From contig NZ_CP037864.1 of assembly GCF_004353845.1 (NCBI RefSeq), positions 2,790,001 to 2,854,000 on the forward strand: 64,000 bases of DNA. The letters run 5' to 3'. Source of the stretch: Citrobacter arsenatis (GTDB lineage Bacteria; Pseudomonadota; Gammaproteobacteria; Enterobacterales; Enterobacteriaceae). The translations under genes were made by a program, and so were the position numbers. The first letter of the stretch is position 1. Every line of letters begins with the position of its first letter. The notes beneath the pieces were generated by a model. That model was not told the origin of the DNA, made no database searches, and was given only the letters and a program-made list of their open reading frames with translations. Positions 52,272 through 62,596 of this stretch are shown here, one piece after another.

Positions 52272-53180
52272 TTAACGGTCTTTCGGGTCGAGGGCATCAC
52301 GCAGGCCATCGCCAATAAAGTTAAAACAGAACAAAGTGACCACCAAAAAACCTGCCGGGAACAGCAGCAGCCATGGTGAGACTTCCATCGAGTTGGCACC
52401 ATCACTGAGCAACGCGCCCCAACTACTTAACGGCTCCTGCGTACCTAATCCCAAAAAGCTCAGGAAGGATTCAAACAGGATCATGCTTGGCACCAGCAAT
52501 GAAGCGTATACCACCACCACGCCCAGCACGTTCGGCACAATATGACGGATAACGATGCGCGCAGTAGACACCCCACCCACTTGCGCCGCTTCAATAAACT
52601 CTTTGCGCTTGAGACTCAGGGTTTGTCCACGCACGATACGCGCCATATCCAGCCAGGAGACCATCCCGATAGCGACAAAAATCAGCAGGATATTTTGCCC
52701 AAAGAAGGTGACCAACAGGATCACGAAGAACATGAACGGGAAGGAGTTGAGGATTTCCAGCAGACGCATCATCACCGAGTCGATCTTACCGCCGAGATAG
52801 CCCGACAAAGAACCGTACAGCGTACCGACGACTACCGCCACCAACGCCGCGGCAATGCCGACCATCAGCGAGATTCGCCCGCCAATGGCCACACGAACCA
52901 GCAGGTCGCGACCCGATGAGTCGGTGCCGAAATAGTGTCCGGACTCCGCATCCGGCGCGCTGGACATCATGCCCCAATCGGTATCGAAGTAGGTAAACTG
53001 CGATAGCATCGGTGCCAGCGTCACGAACAGCGCAATAATCACCAACACCACCAGGCTTGCGACCGCCGCGCGGTTATGCATAAAGCGTCGACGCGCGTCC
53101 TGCCACAGACTACGGCCTTCGACCTCCAGCTTTTCACTGAAATTCTCCAGCGCTTCGCTGTTTTTCTTACTTAACATCAT
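52272..53180 (-). CDS. oppC: oligopeptide ABC transporter permease OppC
   Basis: A 302-aa permease: a long cytoplasmic N-terminus (MMLSKKNSEALENFSEKLEV), six membrane helices, and the EAA-loop EFIEAAQVGGVSTARIVIRH. Heterodimer partner of OppB. Fifteen bases after oppB. Confidence 0.97.
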   Translation of the reverse strand: MMLSKKNSEALENFSEKLEVEGRSLWQDARRRFMHNRAAVASLVVLVIIALFVTLAPMLSQFTYFDTDWGMMSSAPDAESGHYFGTDSSGRDLLVRVAIGGRISLMVGIAAALVAVVVGTLYGSLSGYLGGKIDSVMMRLLEILNSFPFMFFVILLVTFFGQNILLIFVAIGMVSWLDMARIVRGQTLSLKRKEFIEAAQVGGVSTARIVIRHIVPNVLGVVVVYASLLVPSMILFESFLSFLGLGTQEPLSSWGALLSDGANSMEVSPWLLLFPAGFLVVTLFCFNFIGDGLRDALDPKDR

Positions 53181-53194
53181 AGCGAGCTCCAGTA

Positions 53195-54115
53195 TCAGTA
53201 ACGAATTTTCGGGTCGATAACGGCATACAGCACGTCAACAATCGCGTTAAACACGATGGTCAGCGTGCCCACCAGAATAGTCAGGCTCAGGACCAGCGAA
53301 TAGTCGCGGTTTAACGCGCCATTGACGAACAATTGGCCAATGCCCGGCAAACCATAGATGGTTTCAATAACCATTGAACCGGTGATAATGCCGACAAATG
53401 CCGGTCCCATATAGGACAGCACAGGCAACAGCGCAGGCTTTAACGCATGGCGGAAAATAATCCGCCGCATCGGCAGCCCTTTTGCGCGCGCAGTTCGAAT
53501 AAAGTTAGAGTGCAGCACTTCAATCATCGAACCACGGGTAATACGGGCGATACTGGCGATGTAAGCGAGTGATAATGCCACCATCGGCAGGATCATAAAC
53601 TTCAGCGCTCCGCCGTTCCAGCCGCCGCCGGGTAGCCATTTCAAGGTTATGGCAAAAATCATGACCAATAAAGGAGCAACAACGAAGCTGGGGATCACCA
53701 CCCCGGTCATCGCCACCCCCATCACCGTGTAGTCCCAACGCGTATTTTGCTTCAGCGCGGCTATCACCCCGGCGCTAACACCAACGAGGACCGCCAGAAT
53801 AAAGGCTGCCGCACCCAGCTTCGCGGAAACCGGAAAGCTCGAGGCAACGAGATCGTTAACCGTGTAGTCTTTATATTTAAAGGATGGTCCAAAATCGCCA
53901 TGCGCCAACTGTTTCAGATAGCTGAAGTACTGCGTAGAGATGGGATCGTTAAGGTGATATTTCGCTTCAATATTCGCCAGTACCTCTGGCGGTAACGCGC
54001 GCTCCCCGGTGAATGGGCTCCCCGGCGCAAGGCGCATCATAAAGAATGAAATCGTAATAAGAATAAATAGCGTCGGAATCGCTTCCAGACAGCGACGTAG
54101 TATGAATTTTAACAT
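53195..54115 (-). CDS. oppB: oligopeptide ABC transporter permease OppB
   Basis: A 306-aa permease starting MLKFILRRCLEAIPTLFILI, with six membrane helices and the EAA-loop FIRTARAKGLPMRRIIFRHA. The longer frame to 54160 is rejected since 54115 gives the length of E. coli OppB. An ERIC element precedes it. Confidence 0.97.
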   Translation of the reverse strand: MLKFILRRCLEAIPTLFILITISFFMMRLAPGSPFTGERALPPEVLANIEAKYHLNDPISTQYFSYLKQLAHGDFGPSFKYKDYTVNDLVASSFPVSAKLGAAAFILAVLVGVSAGVIAALKQNTRWDYTVMGVAMTGVVIPSFVVAPLLVMIFAITLKWLPGGGWNGGALKFMILPMVALSLAYIASIARITRGSMIEVLHSNFIRTARAKGLPMRRIIFRHALKPALLPVLSYMGPAFVGIITGSMVIETIYGLPGIGQLFVNGALNRDYSLVLSLTILVGTLTIVFNAIVDVLYAVIDPKIRY

Positions 54116-54141
54116 TGCCCGTACCTTCTGGCGTGTGCCTT

Positions 54142-54268
54142 TATACCCGTCATACTTCAAGCTGCATGTACGTTGGCTTTACTCGCTCACGCCAGTCATT
54201 TACTTAAGTAAGCGCCTGGCGATTCGCTGCGCTGCCGCCTTCCTGCAACGTGAATTATTTAGGGTGTA
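54142..54268. repeat. ERIC (IRU) element between oppA and oppB
   Basis: A 127-bp palindromic element starting TATACCC and ending GGGTGTA. Its centre holds CGCTCACGCCAGTCATTTAC and AAGTAAGCGCCTGGCGATTC, two changes or fewer per half from the ERIC consensus. As part of the oppA-oppB mRNA it would fold into a long hairpin. Confidence 0.9.
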
Positions 54269-54304
54269 CCTCTCTGTGTCTAAAGAGGTATTTATAGTTC
54301 GAAG

Positions 54305-54339
54305 AAAAAGACACTGTGGGGCAACCTTGATCGCCCCAC
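54305..54339 (-). terminator. oppA attenuating terminator
   Basis: GTGGGGC/GCCCCAC stem with a 10-base loop, then AGTGTCTTTTT on the minus strand, 10 bases after oppA. It explains how oppA can be made in excess over oppBCDF. Confidence 0.85.
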
Positions 54340-54348
54340 GTCTTGCCA

Positions 54349-55980
54349 TTAATGCTTGATAATATACAAGTCTTTAACGTGGATATTATCCATCGGGTCT
54401 TTACCTGAGTATCCGCCAACCCATGGTTTCACCAGGCGGGCGTTAACATAGTAATAAACCGGTACAATCGCAGAATCTTTATCCAATTGCTGTTCCGCTT
54501 TTGAATACAGTTCGCTGCGCTGTGCTTCATCGGTTACTTTCAGCGTATCCGCAATCAGCTTATCAAACGCCGGGCTCTTATAGTGAACAGTGTTGTTGGA
54601 GCTGTCAGACAGCACCATGTTCAGGAAGGATGTTGGTTCGTTGTAATCCGCACACCAGCCCGCACGCGATACATCATAGTTACCCTGATGGCGCGTATCG
54701 AGGAATGTTTTCCACTCCTGGTTTTCCAGCTTCACGTTGGCGCCCAGATTTTTCTTCCAGATTGATGCCGCGGCGATAGCCAGCTTCTTATGCAGATCAG
54801 AGGTGTTATACAACAGGTCAAAGGTCAACGGTTTTTCAGCGGTATACCCGGCTTCAGCCAACAGTTTTTTCGCTTCCTCATTACGTTTTTCCTGAGACCA
54901 TTTGAACCACTCTGGTTCAACCAGTTTTGCTCCATCGGTGTAAGGAGGGGTAAAGCTATACGCAGGCAGATCGCCCTGGTTTTTCACTTTATTGACGATA
55001 ATGTCACGATCCAACGCCAGCTTCAGGGCGGTACGAACACGAACATCGTTGAACGGTGCTTTCTGATTGTTGATTTCGTAATAATAGGTGCACAGGTACG
55101 GGTCAACGTGAACTTCGTTCGGGATCTCTTTTTTCAGTTTCTGGAATAACTCGATCGGCATGTTGTTATAGGTCATGTCGATTTCGCCGCTGCGATAGCG
55201 GTTAACGTCAGTCACTTCAGAAGAAATTGGCAGGTAGGTAACCTGGTTAATAACCGTTTTATCGTTGTCCCAGTAGTTGGTATTACGCTCAAGCACAATG
55301 CGCTCGTTGACAACCCAGTCTTTCAGTTTATATGCGCCGTTAGTGACGATGTTAGCAGGCTGGGTCCACTTCTCCCCGTATTTTTCAACCGCGGCTTTAG
55401 GAACCGGTGAAACGGATGAGTGGACAAGCAGTTTGTAGAAATAAGGAACGGGTTCGCTCAGCGTGACTTCAAAAGTGTGATCGTCGAGAGCTTTAACACC
55501 GAGATCGGTAACTGGCTTTTTGCCGGCGATAATATCATCAATATTGACGATGTGGCCGTACTGCAAATAGCTGGCGTACGGTGACGCGGTATTTGGGTTA
55601 GCCAGGCGCTGCCAGCTATACACGAAATCTTGCGCGGTGACAGGCGTACCGTCAGACCACTTTGCGTCTTTACGCAGATGGAATGTCCAGACTTTAAAAT
55701 CTTTATTTTCCCATTTTTCAGCCACGCCAGGCGACGGTTTGCCATCGACATCACTGATTAATAAACCTTCAAACAGGTCACGGTTAATGTTGGATTCAGG
55801 TACACCTTCGATTTTATGTGGATCGAGTGACTGCACTTCCGAACCGTTATTACGCACCAGAGTCTGCTTTTCAGCAAGCTGCACACCCGCTGGCACAACT
55901 GCCGCCGTGGCAACATTTCCAGCGATTAGCGCAGTTAAGATCCCCGCAGCTACCAAACTTTTTTTAGTGATGTTAGTCAT
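54349..55980 (-). CDS. oppA: periplasmic oligopeptide-binding protein OppA
   Basis: A 543-aa SBP_bac_5 protein with a Sec signal (KKSLVAAGILTALIAGNVATAA) cleaved near residue 26. Hallmarks include LVRNNGSEVQSLDPHKIEGV, WSDGTPVTAQDFVYSWQRLA and WCADYNEPTSFLN. Same length as E. coli and Salmonella OppA, with several differences from each. It captures di- to pentapeptides for OppBCDF. The long upstream region is known in relatives for GcvB small-RNA control. Confidence 0.97.
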   Translation of the reverse strand: MTNITKKSLVAAGILTALIAGNVATAAVVPAGVQLAEKQTLVRNNGSEVQSLDPHKIEGVPESNINRDLFEGLLISDVDGKPSPGVAEKWENKDFKVWTFHLRKDAKWSDGTPVTAQDFVYSWQRLANPNTASPYASYLQYGHIVNIDDIIAGKKPVTDLGVKALDDHTFEVTLSEPVPYFYKLLVHSSVSPVPKAAVEKYGEKWTQPANIVTNGAYKLKDWVVNERIVLERNTNYWDNDKTVINQVTYLPISSEVTDVNRYRSGEIDMTYNNMPIELFQKLKKEIPNEVHVDPYLCTYYYEINNQKAPFNDVRVRTALKLALDRDIIVNKVKNQGDLPAYSFTPPYTDGAKLVEPEWFKWSQEKRNEEAKKLLAEAGYTAEKPLTFDLLYNTSDLHKKLAIAAASIWKKNLGANVKLENQEWKTFLDTRHQGNYDVSRAGWCADYNEPTSFLNMVLSDSSNNTVHYKSPAFDKLIADTLKVTDEAQRSELYSKAEQQLDKDSAIVPVYYYVNARLVKPWVGGYSGKDPMDNIHVKDLYIIKH

Positions 55981-56708
55981 TGTGTTTGTACTCCCTCATT
56001 ATTATGGCTGGTTTTTTAACCAGACTGTTAATCCTGTCAGGATCCCTGTACGGCACCGGAGACTTTCTGCCGTCAGGTCGTTTTTTGTTTTACTGCTTGC
56101 TATCACCGACTTTATTTATTCTGGCGATTCGAATGACCACCTTGCGTCGATTATCTACGTGCCTCCCCTGCCGGAAACACGCTATTACTCTGTTGAGAGA
56201 AACGAACTGCAAACGATTCTCATCAACGTGAAATCTTCTGCAAAATACCTGGCCGGAAAGTATCAAATGCGTTTCTTAACCGCCAATACATTTTACAAAT
56301 TTGTTAACCAATTCTCTTTTATTGAAAATAAATCTCACTGAAAAAGTCTTTCGAATGAAAATTTATCACAAAAAAACCTGAATATTCAATGCGTTGCATA
56401 GTGCTCATCGTTAACTCCCCTGTTCGGTGTCAACCCTGCACTAAAATGCACATAAATTTAACAATTGGTTATTAATTAGCACATTCATCTAAAAAAAACG
56501 CTGAAATAACTAATAACATTTCGATAATCCTTCAGCAAGCCCCAGAGTATGATGTTAATAAAATAACAGCGACAGCATCCCCGCTCAGGTGGAGTGCTGA
56601 GTGTTATATTCATAAAATCAATGAATAACGGAATGGCTAACCATAAGTATCTTTTATTTTTGTTATGCGAATTTTCAACTTTAGTGAGAAGTTTTACTGA
56701 TAATGAAA
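55981..56708. promoter_or_regulatory. oppA upstream/leader region
   Basis: About 730 AT-rich bases between oppA and the ychE terminator without an open frame of credit. Expected to hold the opp promoter and leader. A CTGGTT...AACCAG hairpin lies near 56007-56024. I saw no repeat or RNA gene. Confidence 0.5.
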
Positions 56709-56737
56709 GAAAACGGGGCCGAAAGTGGCCCCGTTAA
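56709..56737 (-). terminator. ychE terminator
   Basis: AACGGGGCC/GGCCCCGTT with a six-base loop, followed on the minus strand by TTTCTTTC; 16 bases after ychE. Confidence 0.85.
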
Positions 56738-56752
56738 TGTTGGAGAGGGATA

Positions 56753-57400
56753 TCAGGCAAGTAAACCGGGAAAGATGGACTTGATTCCAGTAACAATGAA
56801 TTCAATCCCCAAGGCCATTAACAACAACCCCATAATACGCGTAATGACGTTGATGCCGGTTTGGCCCAGCAGACGAACTAACCATGGCGCCATGCGAAAC
56901 AGTCCCCAGCAGCACAGGGCAAACAGCGCAATCGCCACAAAGAAACCAAACAGGTTAATAGCACTATGGTACCGCGTCCCCCATACGATGGTTGAGCTTA
57001 TCGCCCCTGGTCCCGCCATCAGAGGTAAGGCCAGCGGCACAACGCCAATACTTTCGCGAATAGCCGTTTCTGATTTTTCCTGTTTGTTTTGCTTATCTTC
57101 GCCAAGCTTTCCGCTAATCATCGACATCGCGATAGTCACGACCAGAATGCCACCGGCAATCCTGAACGAATCGATCGAGATACCGAAAAGTTGCAAAATA
57201 CCGTCACCAAGGAACAGCGAAGTCCACAGGATGATAGCAACTGACAGGTTTGCCGTAAGGTTGGTTTTGTTTCGCGCAGCAGCCGTTTGATAGCTGGTCA
57301 TACTGATAAAGACAGGGATGATCCCTACCGGGTTAACCAACGCAAATAACCCAATGAAAAACTTAAAATAGACAGGAAAATCAAATAGCGTTTGGATCAC
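56753..57400 (-). CDS. ychE: MarC-family membrane protein YchE
   Basis: A 215-aa protein with six membrane helices (IGLFALVNPVGIIPVFISM, LALPLMAGPGAIS, ITRIMGLLLMALGIEFIVTG). MarC/SNARE-like family, substrate unknown. The start is GTG at 57400 (VIQTLFDFPVYF), matching E. coli YchE; the upstream extension to 57484 lacks family support. Confidence 0.93.
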   Translation of the reverse strand: MIQTLFDFPVYFKFFIGLFALVNPVGIIPVFISMTSYQTAAARNKTNLTANLSVAIILWTSLFLGDGILQLFGISIDSFRIAGGILVVTIAMSMISGKLGEDKQNKQEKSETAIRESIGVVPLALPLMAGPGAISSTIVWGTRYHSAINLFGFFVAIALFALCCWGLFRMAPWLVRLLGQTGINVITRIMGLLLMALGIEFIVTGIKSIFPGLLA

Positions 57401-57888
57401 GGTTAGCTCCGAAGCGTTAGCCGGATAAAATGAGTCATAAAAAATTGATAAAATCCGCGCTGAAGATACGCCTTTTGTCAGCATACTTCACCTTCTATCT
57501 GCGTATATCTACGTAAATACGCTACCAATAGTTAGTGTTATTAATATGTATTGAATATGCTAATGTTATTAGCATTCATACCATCAATTTATTAACACTT
57601 GCCGATAAACGCTAAAAGGGCCTGCTGAAAGGTGTCAGCTTTGCGAATATTTGATCCAGATCACGCAATTACTACTCAGAAGTGAGTAATCTTGCTTACG
57701 CCACCTGGAGATAACGCGTTAGAGTTAACTGGCGCTAGTGCATAAGCTCTTTTAGTAAATCAAGGTAAAGTGGACGTTAATTAACCGTTTGATTTTCAAA
57801 ACGTTACACAAATTTTCGTCGATCTGTCTATACTCTCGTATCGAGCAGATGATTTACTAAAAAAGTTTAACATTATCAGGAGAGCATT
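57401..57888. promoter_or_regulatory. divergent ychE/adhE regulatory region
   Basis: 488 bases with no gene. It serves the divergent ychE and adhE starts. In E. coli the adhE leader is long, is cut by RNase III, and responds to Cra, Fis and NarL. AGGAGAG lies 7 bases before the adhE ATG. No operator can be assigned here by eye. Confidence 0.5.
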
Positions 57889-60567
57889 ATGGCTGTTACT
57901 AATGTCGCTGAACTTAACGCACTTGTAGAGCGCGTAAAAAAAGCCCAGCGTGAATATGCCAGTTTCACTCAAGAACAGGTTGACAAAATCTTCCGTGCCG
58001 CCGCTCTGGCTGCCGCAGACGCTCGAATCCCTCTCGCGAAAATGGCCGTTGCCGAATCCGGCATGGGCATCGTCGAAGATAAAGTGATTAAAAACCACTT
58101 CGCCTCCGAATATATTTATAACGCATATAAAGATGAAAAAACCTGTGGTGTGCTGTCTGAAGACGACACTTTCGGTACCATCACCATTGCTGAACCTATT
58201 GGTATCATCTGCGGTATCGTTCCTACCACTAACCCGACTTCTACTGCAATCTTCAAATCACTGATCAGCCTGAAGACGCGTAACGCCATCATCTTCTCTC
58301 CGCATCCGCGTGCTAAAGATGCAACTAACAAAGCAGCTGATATCGTGCTGCAGGCAGCTATCGCCGCTGGTGCACCGAAAGATCTGATCGGCTGGATCGA
58401 TCAACCTTCCGTAGAACTGTCTAACGCGCTGATGCACCACCCTGACATCAACCTGATCCTTGCGACCGGTGGTCCAGGCATGGTTAAAGCAGCATACAGC
58501 TCCGGTAAACCAGCAATCGGCGTAGGTGCAGGTAACACTCCGGTTGTTATCGATGAAACCGCTGATATCAAACGTGCTGTTGCATCCGTTCTGATGTCTA
58601 AAACCTTCGATAACGGCGTAATCTGTGCTTCTGAACAGTCCGTTGTTGTTGTTGATTCTGTATACGATGCAGTACGTGAGCGTTTCGCGACTCACGGCGG
58701 CTACATGCTGCAAGGTAAAGAGCTGAAAGCCGTTCAGGACATTATCCTGAAAAATGGCGCGCTGAACGCAGCTATCGTTGGTCAACCGGCATACAAAATT
58801 GCTGAACTGGCAGGCTTCTCTGTACCAGAAACCACTAAGATTCTGATCGGTGAAGTGAAGGTTGTTGACGAAAGCGAACCGTTTGCTCACGAAAAACTGT
58901 CTCCGACGCTGGCAATGTATCGTGCTAAAGACTTCGAAGATGCAGTCATTAAAGCAGAAAAACTGGTTGCGATGGGCGGTATCGGTCATACCTCTTGCCT
59001 GTACACCGACCAGGACAACCAGCCAGAACGCGTTGCTTACTTCGGTCAGATGATGAAAACTGCGCGTATCCTGATCAACACCCCTGCATCTCAGGGTGGT
59101 ATCGGTGACCTCTACAACTTCAAACTCGCACCTTCCCTGACTCTGGGTTGTGGTTCCTGGGGTGGTAACTCCATCTCTGAAAACGTTGGTCCTAAGCACC
59201 TGATCAACAAGAAAACCGTTGCTAAGCGAGCTGAAAACATGTTGTGGCACAAACTTCCGAAATCTATCTACTTCCGTCGAGGCTCTCTGCCAATCGCGCT
59301 GGATGAAGTGATTACCGATGGTCACAAACGTGCGCTGATCGTGACCGACCGCTTCCTGTTTAACAACGGCTACGCTGACCAGATCACTTCTGTTCTGAAA
59401 GCTGCTGGCGTTGAAACCGAAGTGTTCTTTGAAGTTGAAGCTGACCCAACTCTGAGCGTTGTACGTAAAGGTGCTGAGCTGGCTAACTCCTTCAAACCAG
59501 ACGTGATCATCGCGCTGGGTGGTGGTTCCCCGATGGACGCCGCGAAAATCATGTGGGTTATGTACGAGCACCCAGAAACCCACTTCGAAGAACTGGCGCT
59601 ACGCTTTATGGACATCCGTAAACGTATCTACAAATTCCCGAAAATGGGCGTGAAAGCGAAGATGGTTGCCGTCACCACCACTTCCGGTACCGGCTCTGAA
59701 GTAACTCCGTTTGCGGTTGTTACTGACGATGCAACAGGGCAGAAATACCCGCTGGCTGACTATGCGCTGACTCCAGATATGGCTATCGTTGATGCGAACC
59801 TGGTGATGGAGATGCCTAAGTCACTGTGTGCGTTCGGTGGTCTCGATGCCGTTACTCACGCTCTGGAAGCTTACGTATCCGTACTGGCTTCTGAGTTCTC
59901 TGACGGTCAGGCTCTGCAAGCGCTGAAACTGCTGAAAGAAAACCTGCCAGCGTCCTACCATGAAGGTTCTAAGAACCCGGTAGCGCGTGAGCGTGTACAT
60001 AGTGCAGCAACCATCGCCGGTATCGCGTTTGCTAACGCCTTCCTGGGTGTATGTCACTCAATGGCGCATAAGCTGGGTTCTCAGTTCCACATTCCTCACG
60101 GTCTGGCGAACGCCCTGCTGATCAGCAACGTTATTCGTTATAACGCGAACGACAACCCGACTAAGCAGACTGCATTCAGCCAGTACGACCGTCCGCAGGC
60201 TCGTCGTCGCTACGCTGAAATCGCAGACCATCTGGGTCTGAGCGCACCGGGCGACCGTACTGCTGCGAAAATCCAGAAACTGCTGGGCTGGCTGGAAGAA
60301 ATCAAAGCTGAACTGGGTATTCCTAAGTCTATCCGTGAAGCTGGCGTTCAGGAAGCTGACTTCCTGGCACACGTGGACAAACTGTCTGAAGATGCGTTTG
60401 ACGACCAGTGTACTGGTGCTAACCCGCGTTATCCGCTGATTGCTGAACTGAAACAGATCCTGCTGGATACCTACTACGGCCGCGAATACAGCGAAGGTCA
60501 AACTACTGCGAAGACTGAAACAGTAGCAGCACCGAAAGCTGAGAAGAAAGCGAAAAAATCCGCTTAA
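57889..60567 (+). CDS. adhE: bifunctional acetaldehyde-CoA/alcohol dehydrogenase AdhE
   Basis: An 892-aa fermentation enzyme making ethanol from acetyl-CoA. The N-terminal aldehyde dehydrogenase has the catalytic Cys in DNGVICASEQ near 246. The C-terminal iron alcohol dehydrogenase has GGGSPMDAAK and iron ligands in HALEAYVS, GVCHSMAHKLG and HIPHG. Forms spirosomes in the cytoplasm. The lysine/alanine tail ends KAEKKAKKSA. Confidence 0.98.
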   Translation: MAVTNVAELNALVERVKKAQREYASFTQEQVDKIFRAAALAAADARIPLAKMAVAESGMGIVEDKVIKNHFASEYIYNAYKDEKTCGVLSEDDTFGTITIAEPIGIICGIVPTTNPTSTAIFKSLISLKTRNAIIFSPHPRAKDATNKAADIVLQAAIAAGAPKDLIGWIDQPSVELSNALMHHPDINLILATGGPGMVKAAYSSGKPAIGVGAGNTPVVIDETADIKRAVASVLMSKTFDNGVICASEQSVVVVDSVYDAVRERFATHGGYMLQGKELKAVQDIILKNGALNAAIVGQPAYKIAELAGFSVPETTKILIGEVKVVDESEPFAHEKLSPTLAMYRAKDFEDAVIKAEKLVAMGGIGHTSCLYTDQDNQPERVAYFGQMMKTARILINTPASQGGIGDLYNFKLAPSLTLGCGSWGGNSISENVGPKHLINKKTVAKRAENMLWHKLPKSIYFRRGSLPIALDEVITDGHKRALIVTDRFLFNNGYADQITSVLKAAGVETEVFFEVEADPTLSVVRKGAELANSFKPDVIIALGGGSPMDAAKIMWVMYEHPETHFEELALRFMDIRKRIYKFPKMGVKAKMVAVTTTSGTGSEVTPFAVVTDDATGQKYPLADYALTPDMAIVDANLVMEMPKSLCAFGGLDAVTHALEAYVSVLASEFSDGQALQALKLLKENLPASYHEGSKNPVARERVHSAATIAGIAFANAFLGVCHSMAHKLGSQFHIPHGLANALLISNVIRYNANDNPTKQTAFSQYDRPQARRRYAEIADHLGLSAPGDRTAAKIQKLLGWLEEIKAELGIPKSIREAGVQEADFLAHVDKLSEDAFDDQCTGANPRYPLIAELKQILLDTYYGREYSEGQTTAKTETVAAPKAEKKAKKSA

Positions 60568-60596
60568 TTCGTCCAGATCAGTTTAGTTTCGCCATA

Positions 60597-60626
60597 AACG
60601 GTCCCTGATTGGGACCGTTTTTTTTT
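60597..60626 (+). terminator. adhE terminator
   Basis: AACGGTCCC/GGGACCGTT with loop TGATT and nine T residues, 29 bases after the stop. Confidence 0.92.
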
Positions 60627-60805
60627 ACCTCTTACATTATCGGATTCGGTATATACCAATTCAGCGACGAGTAGAGGATAGTCCTGTAGAGAGGGTATCG
60701 TGGAAGGTTGTGAGAATAGCGTCAGGAGAGAGTCTGACAGGGTAGATAACGTTTTTGAAGCGTATAGCCTACCCTGTGTTTATAAGCGCCCAGAAGCGCG
60801 TAGGG

Positions 60806-61423
60806 TTAGTCGTGACTGTGTCGTTCTTGTATCGCGGTCAGAGAGCCTTCAGACTGCGCTTGTTTATAATGCTTACGACATACCGAGACATAGCGCTCAT
60901 TCCCGCCAATAACAACCTGCTCGCCCTCGTTATAGGGTCTTCCTGCCTGATCAAGACGTAACACCATGCTGGCCTTACGCCCACAAAAACAAATGGTTTT
61001 TAATTCAACCAGTTTATCTGACCATGCAAGTAGGTATTCACTGCCGCCAAATAACTCCCCACGAAAATCAGTACGCAAGCCATAGCACAACACGGGAATA
61101 TCCAGCCGATCGACAACTTCAGATAATTCATAAACCTGCTGTCGAGTCAGAAACTGAGACTCATCAACCAGTACACAGTGAATTCTTTGCTGTTCGTTCT
61201 CAGCGCGAATCTCTTCGAACAATGATGAATTTTGGTTAAACAATTTTGCAGGTGACGACAGACCTATACGTGAACTTACTTTTCCAGCGCCGAAACGGTC
61301 ATCAATTTCCGCTGTATATACAACGGCACGCATCCCGCGTTCCTGATAATTGTACGAAGATTGCAGCAATGCAGTCGACTTACCGGCATTCATTGCAGAA
61401 TAGTAAAAATATAGCTGTGCCAT
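60806..61423 (-). CDS. tdk: thymidine kinase
   Basis: A 205-aa kinase starting MAQLYFYYSAMNAGKSTALL (P-loop). DESQFLTRQQV is Walker B with the catalytic Glu; CFCGRKASM supplies zinc ligands and GGNERYVSVCRKHY the lid/zinc end. Phosphorylates thymidine in salvage. The longer frame to 61507 is rejected by family length. Confidence 0.97.
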   Translation of the reverse strand: MAQLYFYYSAMNAGKSTALLQSSYNYQERGMRAVVYTAEIDDRFGAGKVSSRIGLSSPAKLFNQNSSLFEEIRAENEQQRIHCVLVDESQFLTRQQVYELSEVVDRLDIPVLCYGLRTDFRGELFGGSEYLLAWSDKLVELKTICFCGRKASMVLRLDQAGRPYNEGEQVVIGGNERYVSVCRKHYKQAQSEGSLTAIQERHSHD

Positions 61424-62044
61424 TGACCGTAGGCCCTCACCCGGGGAATTAAATATTGGCGCGATTGTATCATATTCACGAACGAGTCGGTGTAGCGTTG
61501 TCCTCAAAGGCGTATAAATGCGCGTACAGGTTCGCTCAGTGCCGTCTAAATAACCGGTCCTTTAAGTCACAAGGGCGTGTGAGTACACTCAGCCATAGCC
61601 CAGAAAGCCGGATACTGGTCCTGTATATACACATTCTTTCACAAATAGTGCTCATGAAATTTATCAATGTCACTTATCATCCTGCGGCAATAAAGAAACC
61701 CTTCTCTTATTGTTATTGAATCTACCCTCTGTCGTCATGTATTAGCGAATTCACGTAAGCAAAACTAATACAAAAGGTTGAAATCGCTGCAAAGAGATAC
61801 TATTTGCACGTCATAAAATGTGACCTGAATCTTGAATTTTTACTCTCAGCCGCTGAGAAGCCCCCTCACCAATAAGCCTTTTTTATGCCCAGCATCGTGG
61901 AAAATTTAAGGCAAAAGAATTAATTCTGATACTAAATAAAGCGCAATTTTGAATTCCTCACATTCCTGGCTATTGCACAACTGAATTTATCGCTCTATTA
62001 TTAGCTCAACAAACCACCCCCAATATAAGTTTGAGATTACTACA
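61424..62044. promoter_or_regulatory. tdk-hns intergenic region
   Basis: 621 AT-rich bases with both promoters. Curved AT-rich DNA before hns fits its autoregulation. No gene or RNA is evident; short frames here are not convincing. Confidence 0.5.
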
Positions 62045-62458
62045 ATGAGCGAAGCACTTAAAATTCTGAACAACATCCGTACTCTTCGTGCGCAGGCAAG
62101 AGAATGCACTCTGGAAACGCTTGAAGAAATGCTGGAAAAATTAGAAGTTGTAGTTAGCGAGCGCCGTGAAGAAGAAAGCGCTGCCGCTGCTGAAGTTGAA
62201 GAACGTACTCGTAAACTGCAACAATATCGTGAAATGCTGATCGCTGATGGCATTGACCCTAACGAACTGCTGAATAGCATGGCTGCTGTTAAATCTGGCA
62301 CCAAAGCTAAACGCGCTGCGCGTCCAGCTAAATATAGCTATGTTGACGAAAACGGTGAAACTAAAACCTGGACTGGCCAGGGTCGTACACCGGCTGTGAT
62401 CAAAAAAGCGATGGAAGAACAAGGTAAACAACTGGACGATTTCCTGATCAAGGAATAA
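62045..62458 (+). CDS. hns: nucleoid protein H-NS
   Basis: A 137-aa global silencer. N-terminal oligomerising coiled coil (EALKILNNIRTLRAQARECT), linker, and the DNA-binding loop TWTGQGRTPAVIKKAM with core QGR. Identical in architecture to E. coli H-NS. It likely silences AT-rich prophage cargo such as the gene at 31540. Confidence 0.98.
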   Translation: MSEALKILNNIRTLRAQARECTLETLEEMLEKLEVVVSERREEESAAAAEVEERTRKLQQYREMLIADGIDPNELLNSMAAVKSGTKAKRAARPAKYSYVDENGETKTWTGQGRTPAVIKKAMEEQGKQLDDFLIKE

Positions 62459-62478
62459 TTCAGAAATATCTTGCTTAA

Positions 62479-62506
62479 AATCCCGCCACTGGCGGGATTT
62501 TTTTTA
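62479..62506 (+). terminator. hns terminator
   Basis: AATCCCGCC/GGCGGGATT with loop ACT and eight T residues. Confidence 0.92.
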
Positions 62507-62542
62507 CCTGTACTTCGCATAGCTCCCTACCCAGATTAGGTA

Positions 62543-62574
62543 TAAAAAAACGGCGCTGGATTAACAGCGCCGTT
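62543..62574 (-). terminator. galU terminator
   Basis: AACGGCGCTG/CAGCGCCGTT with a six-base loop and a seven-T tail on the minus strand, 22 bases past galU. Confidence 0.92.
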
Positions 62575-62596
62575 CTTACCTGATAATACCAGCAGG

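Noticed and set aside
58258..59583. 441-codon open frame antisense to adhE
   Set aside because: Produced by strong codon bias of adhE on the opposite strand; no ribosome site and no recognisable domain.
60700..60961. small plus-strand frames between adhE and tdk
   Set aside because: They run antisense into tdk and have no conserved product.
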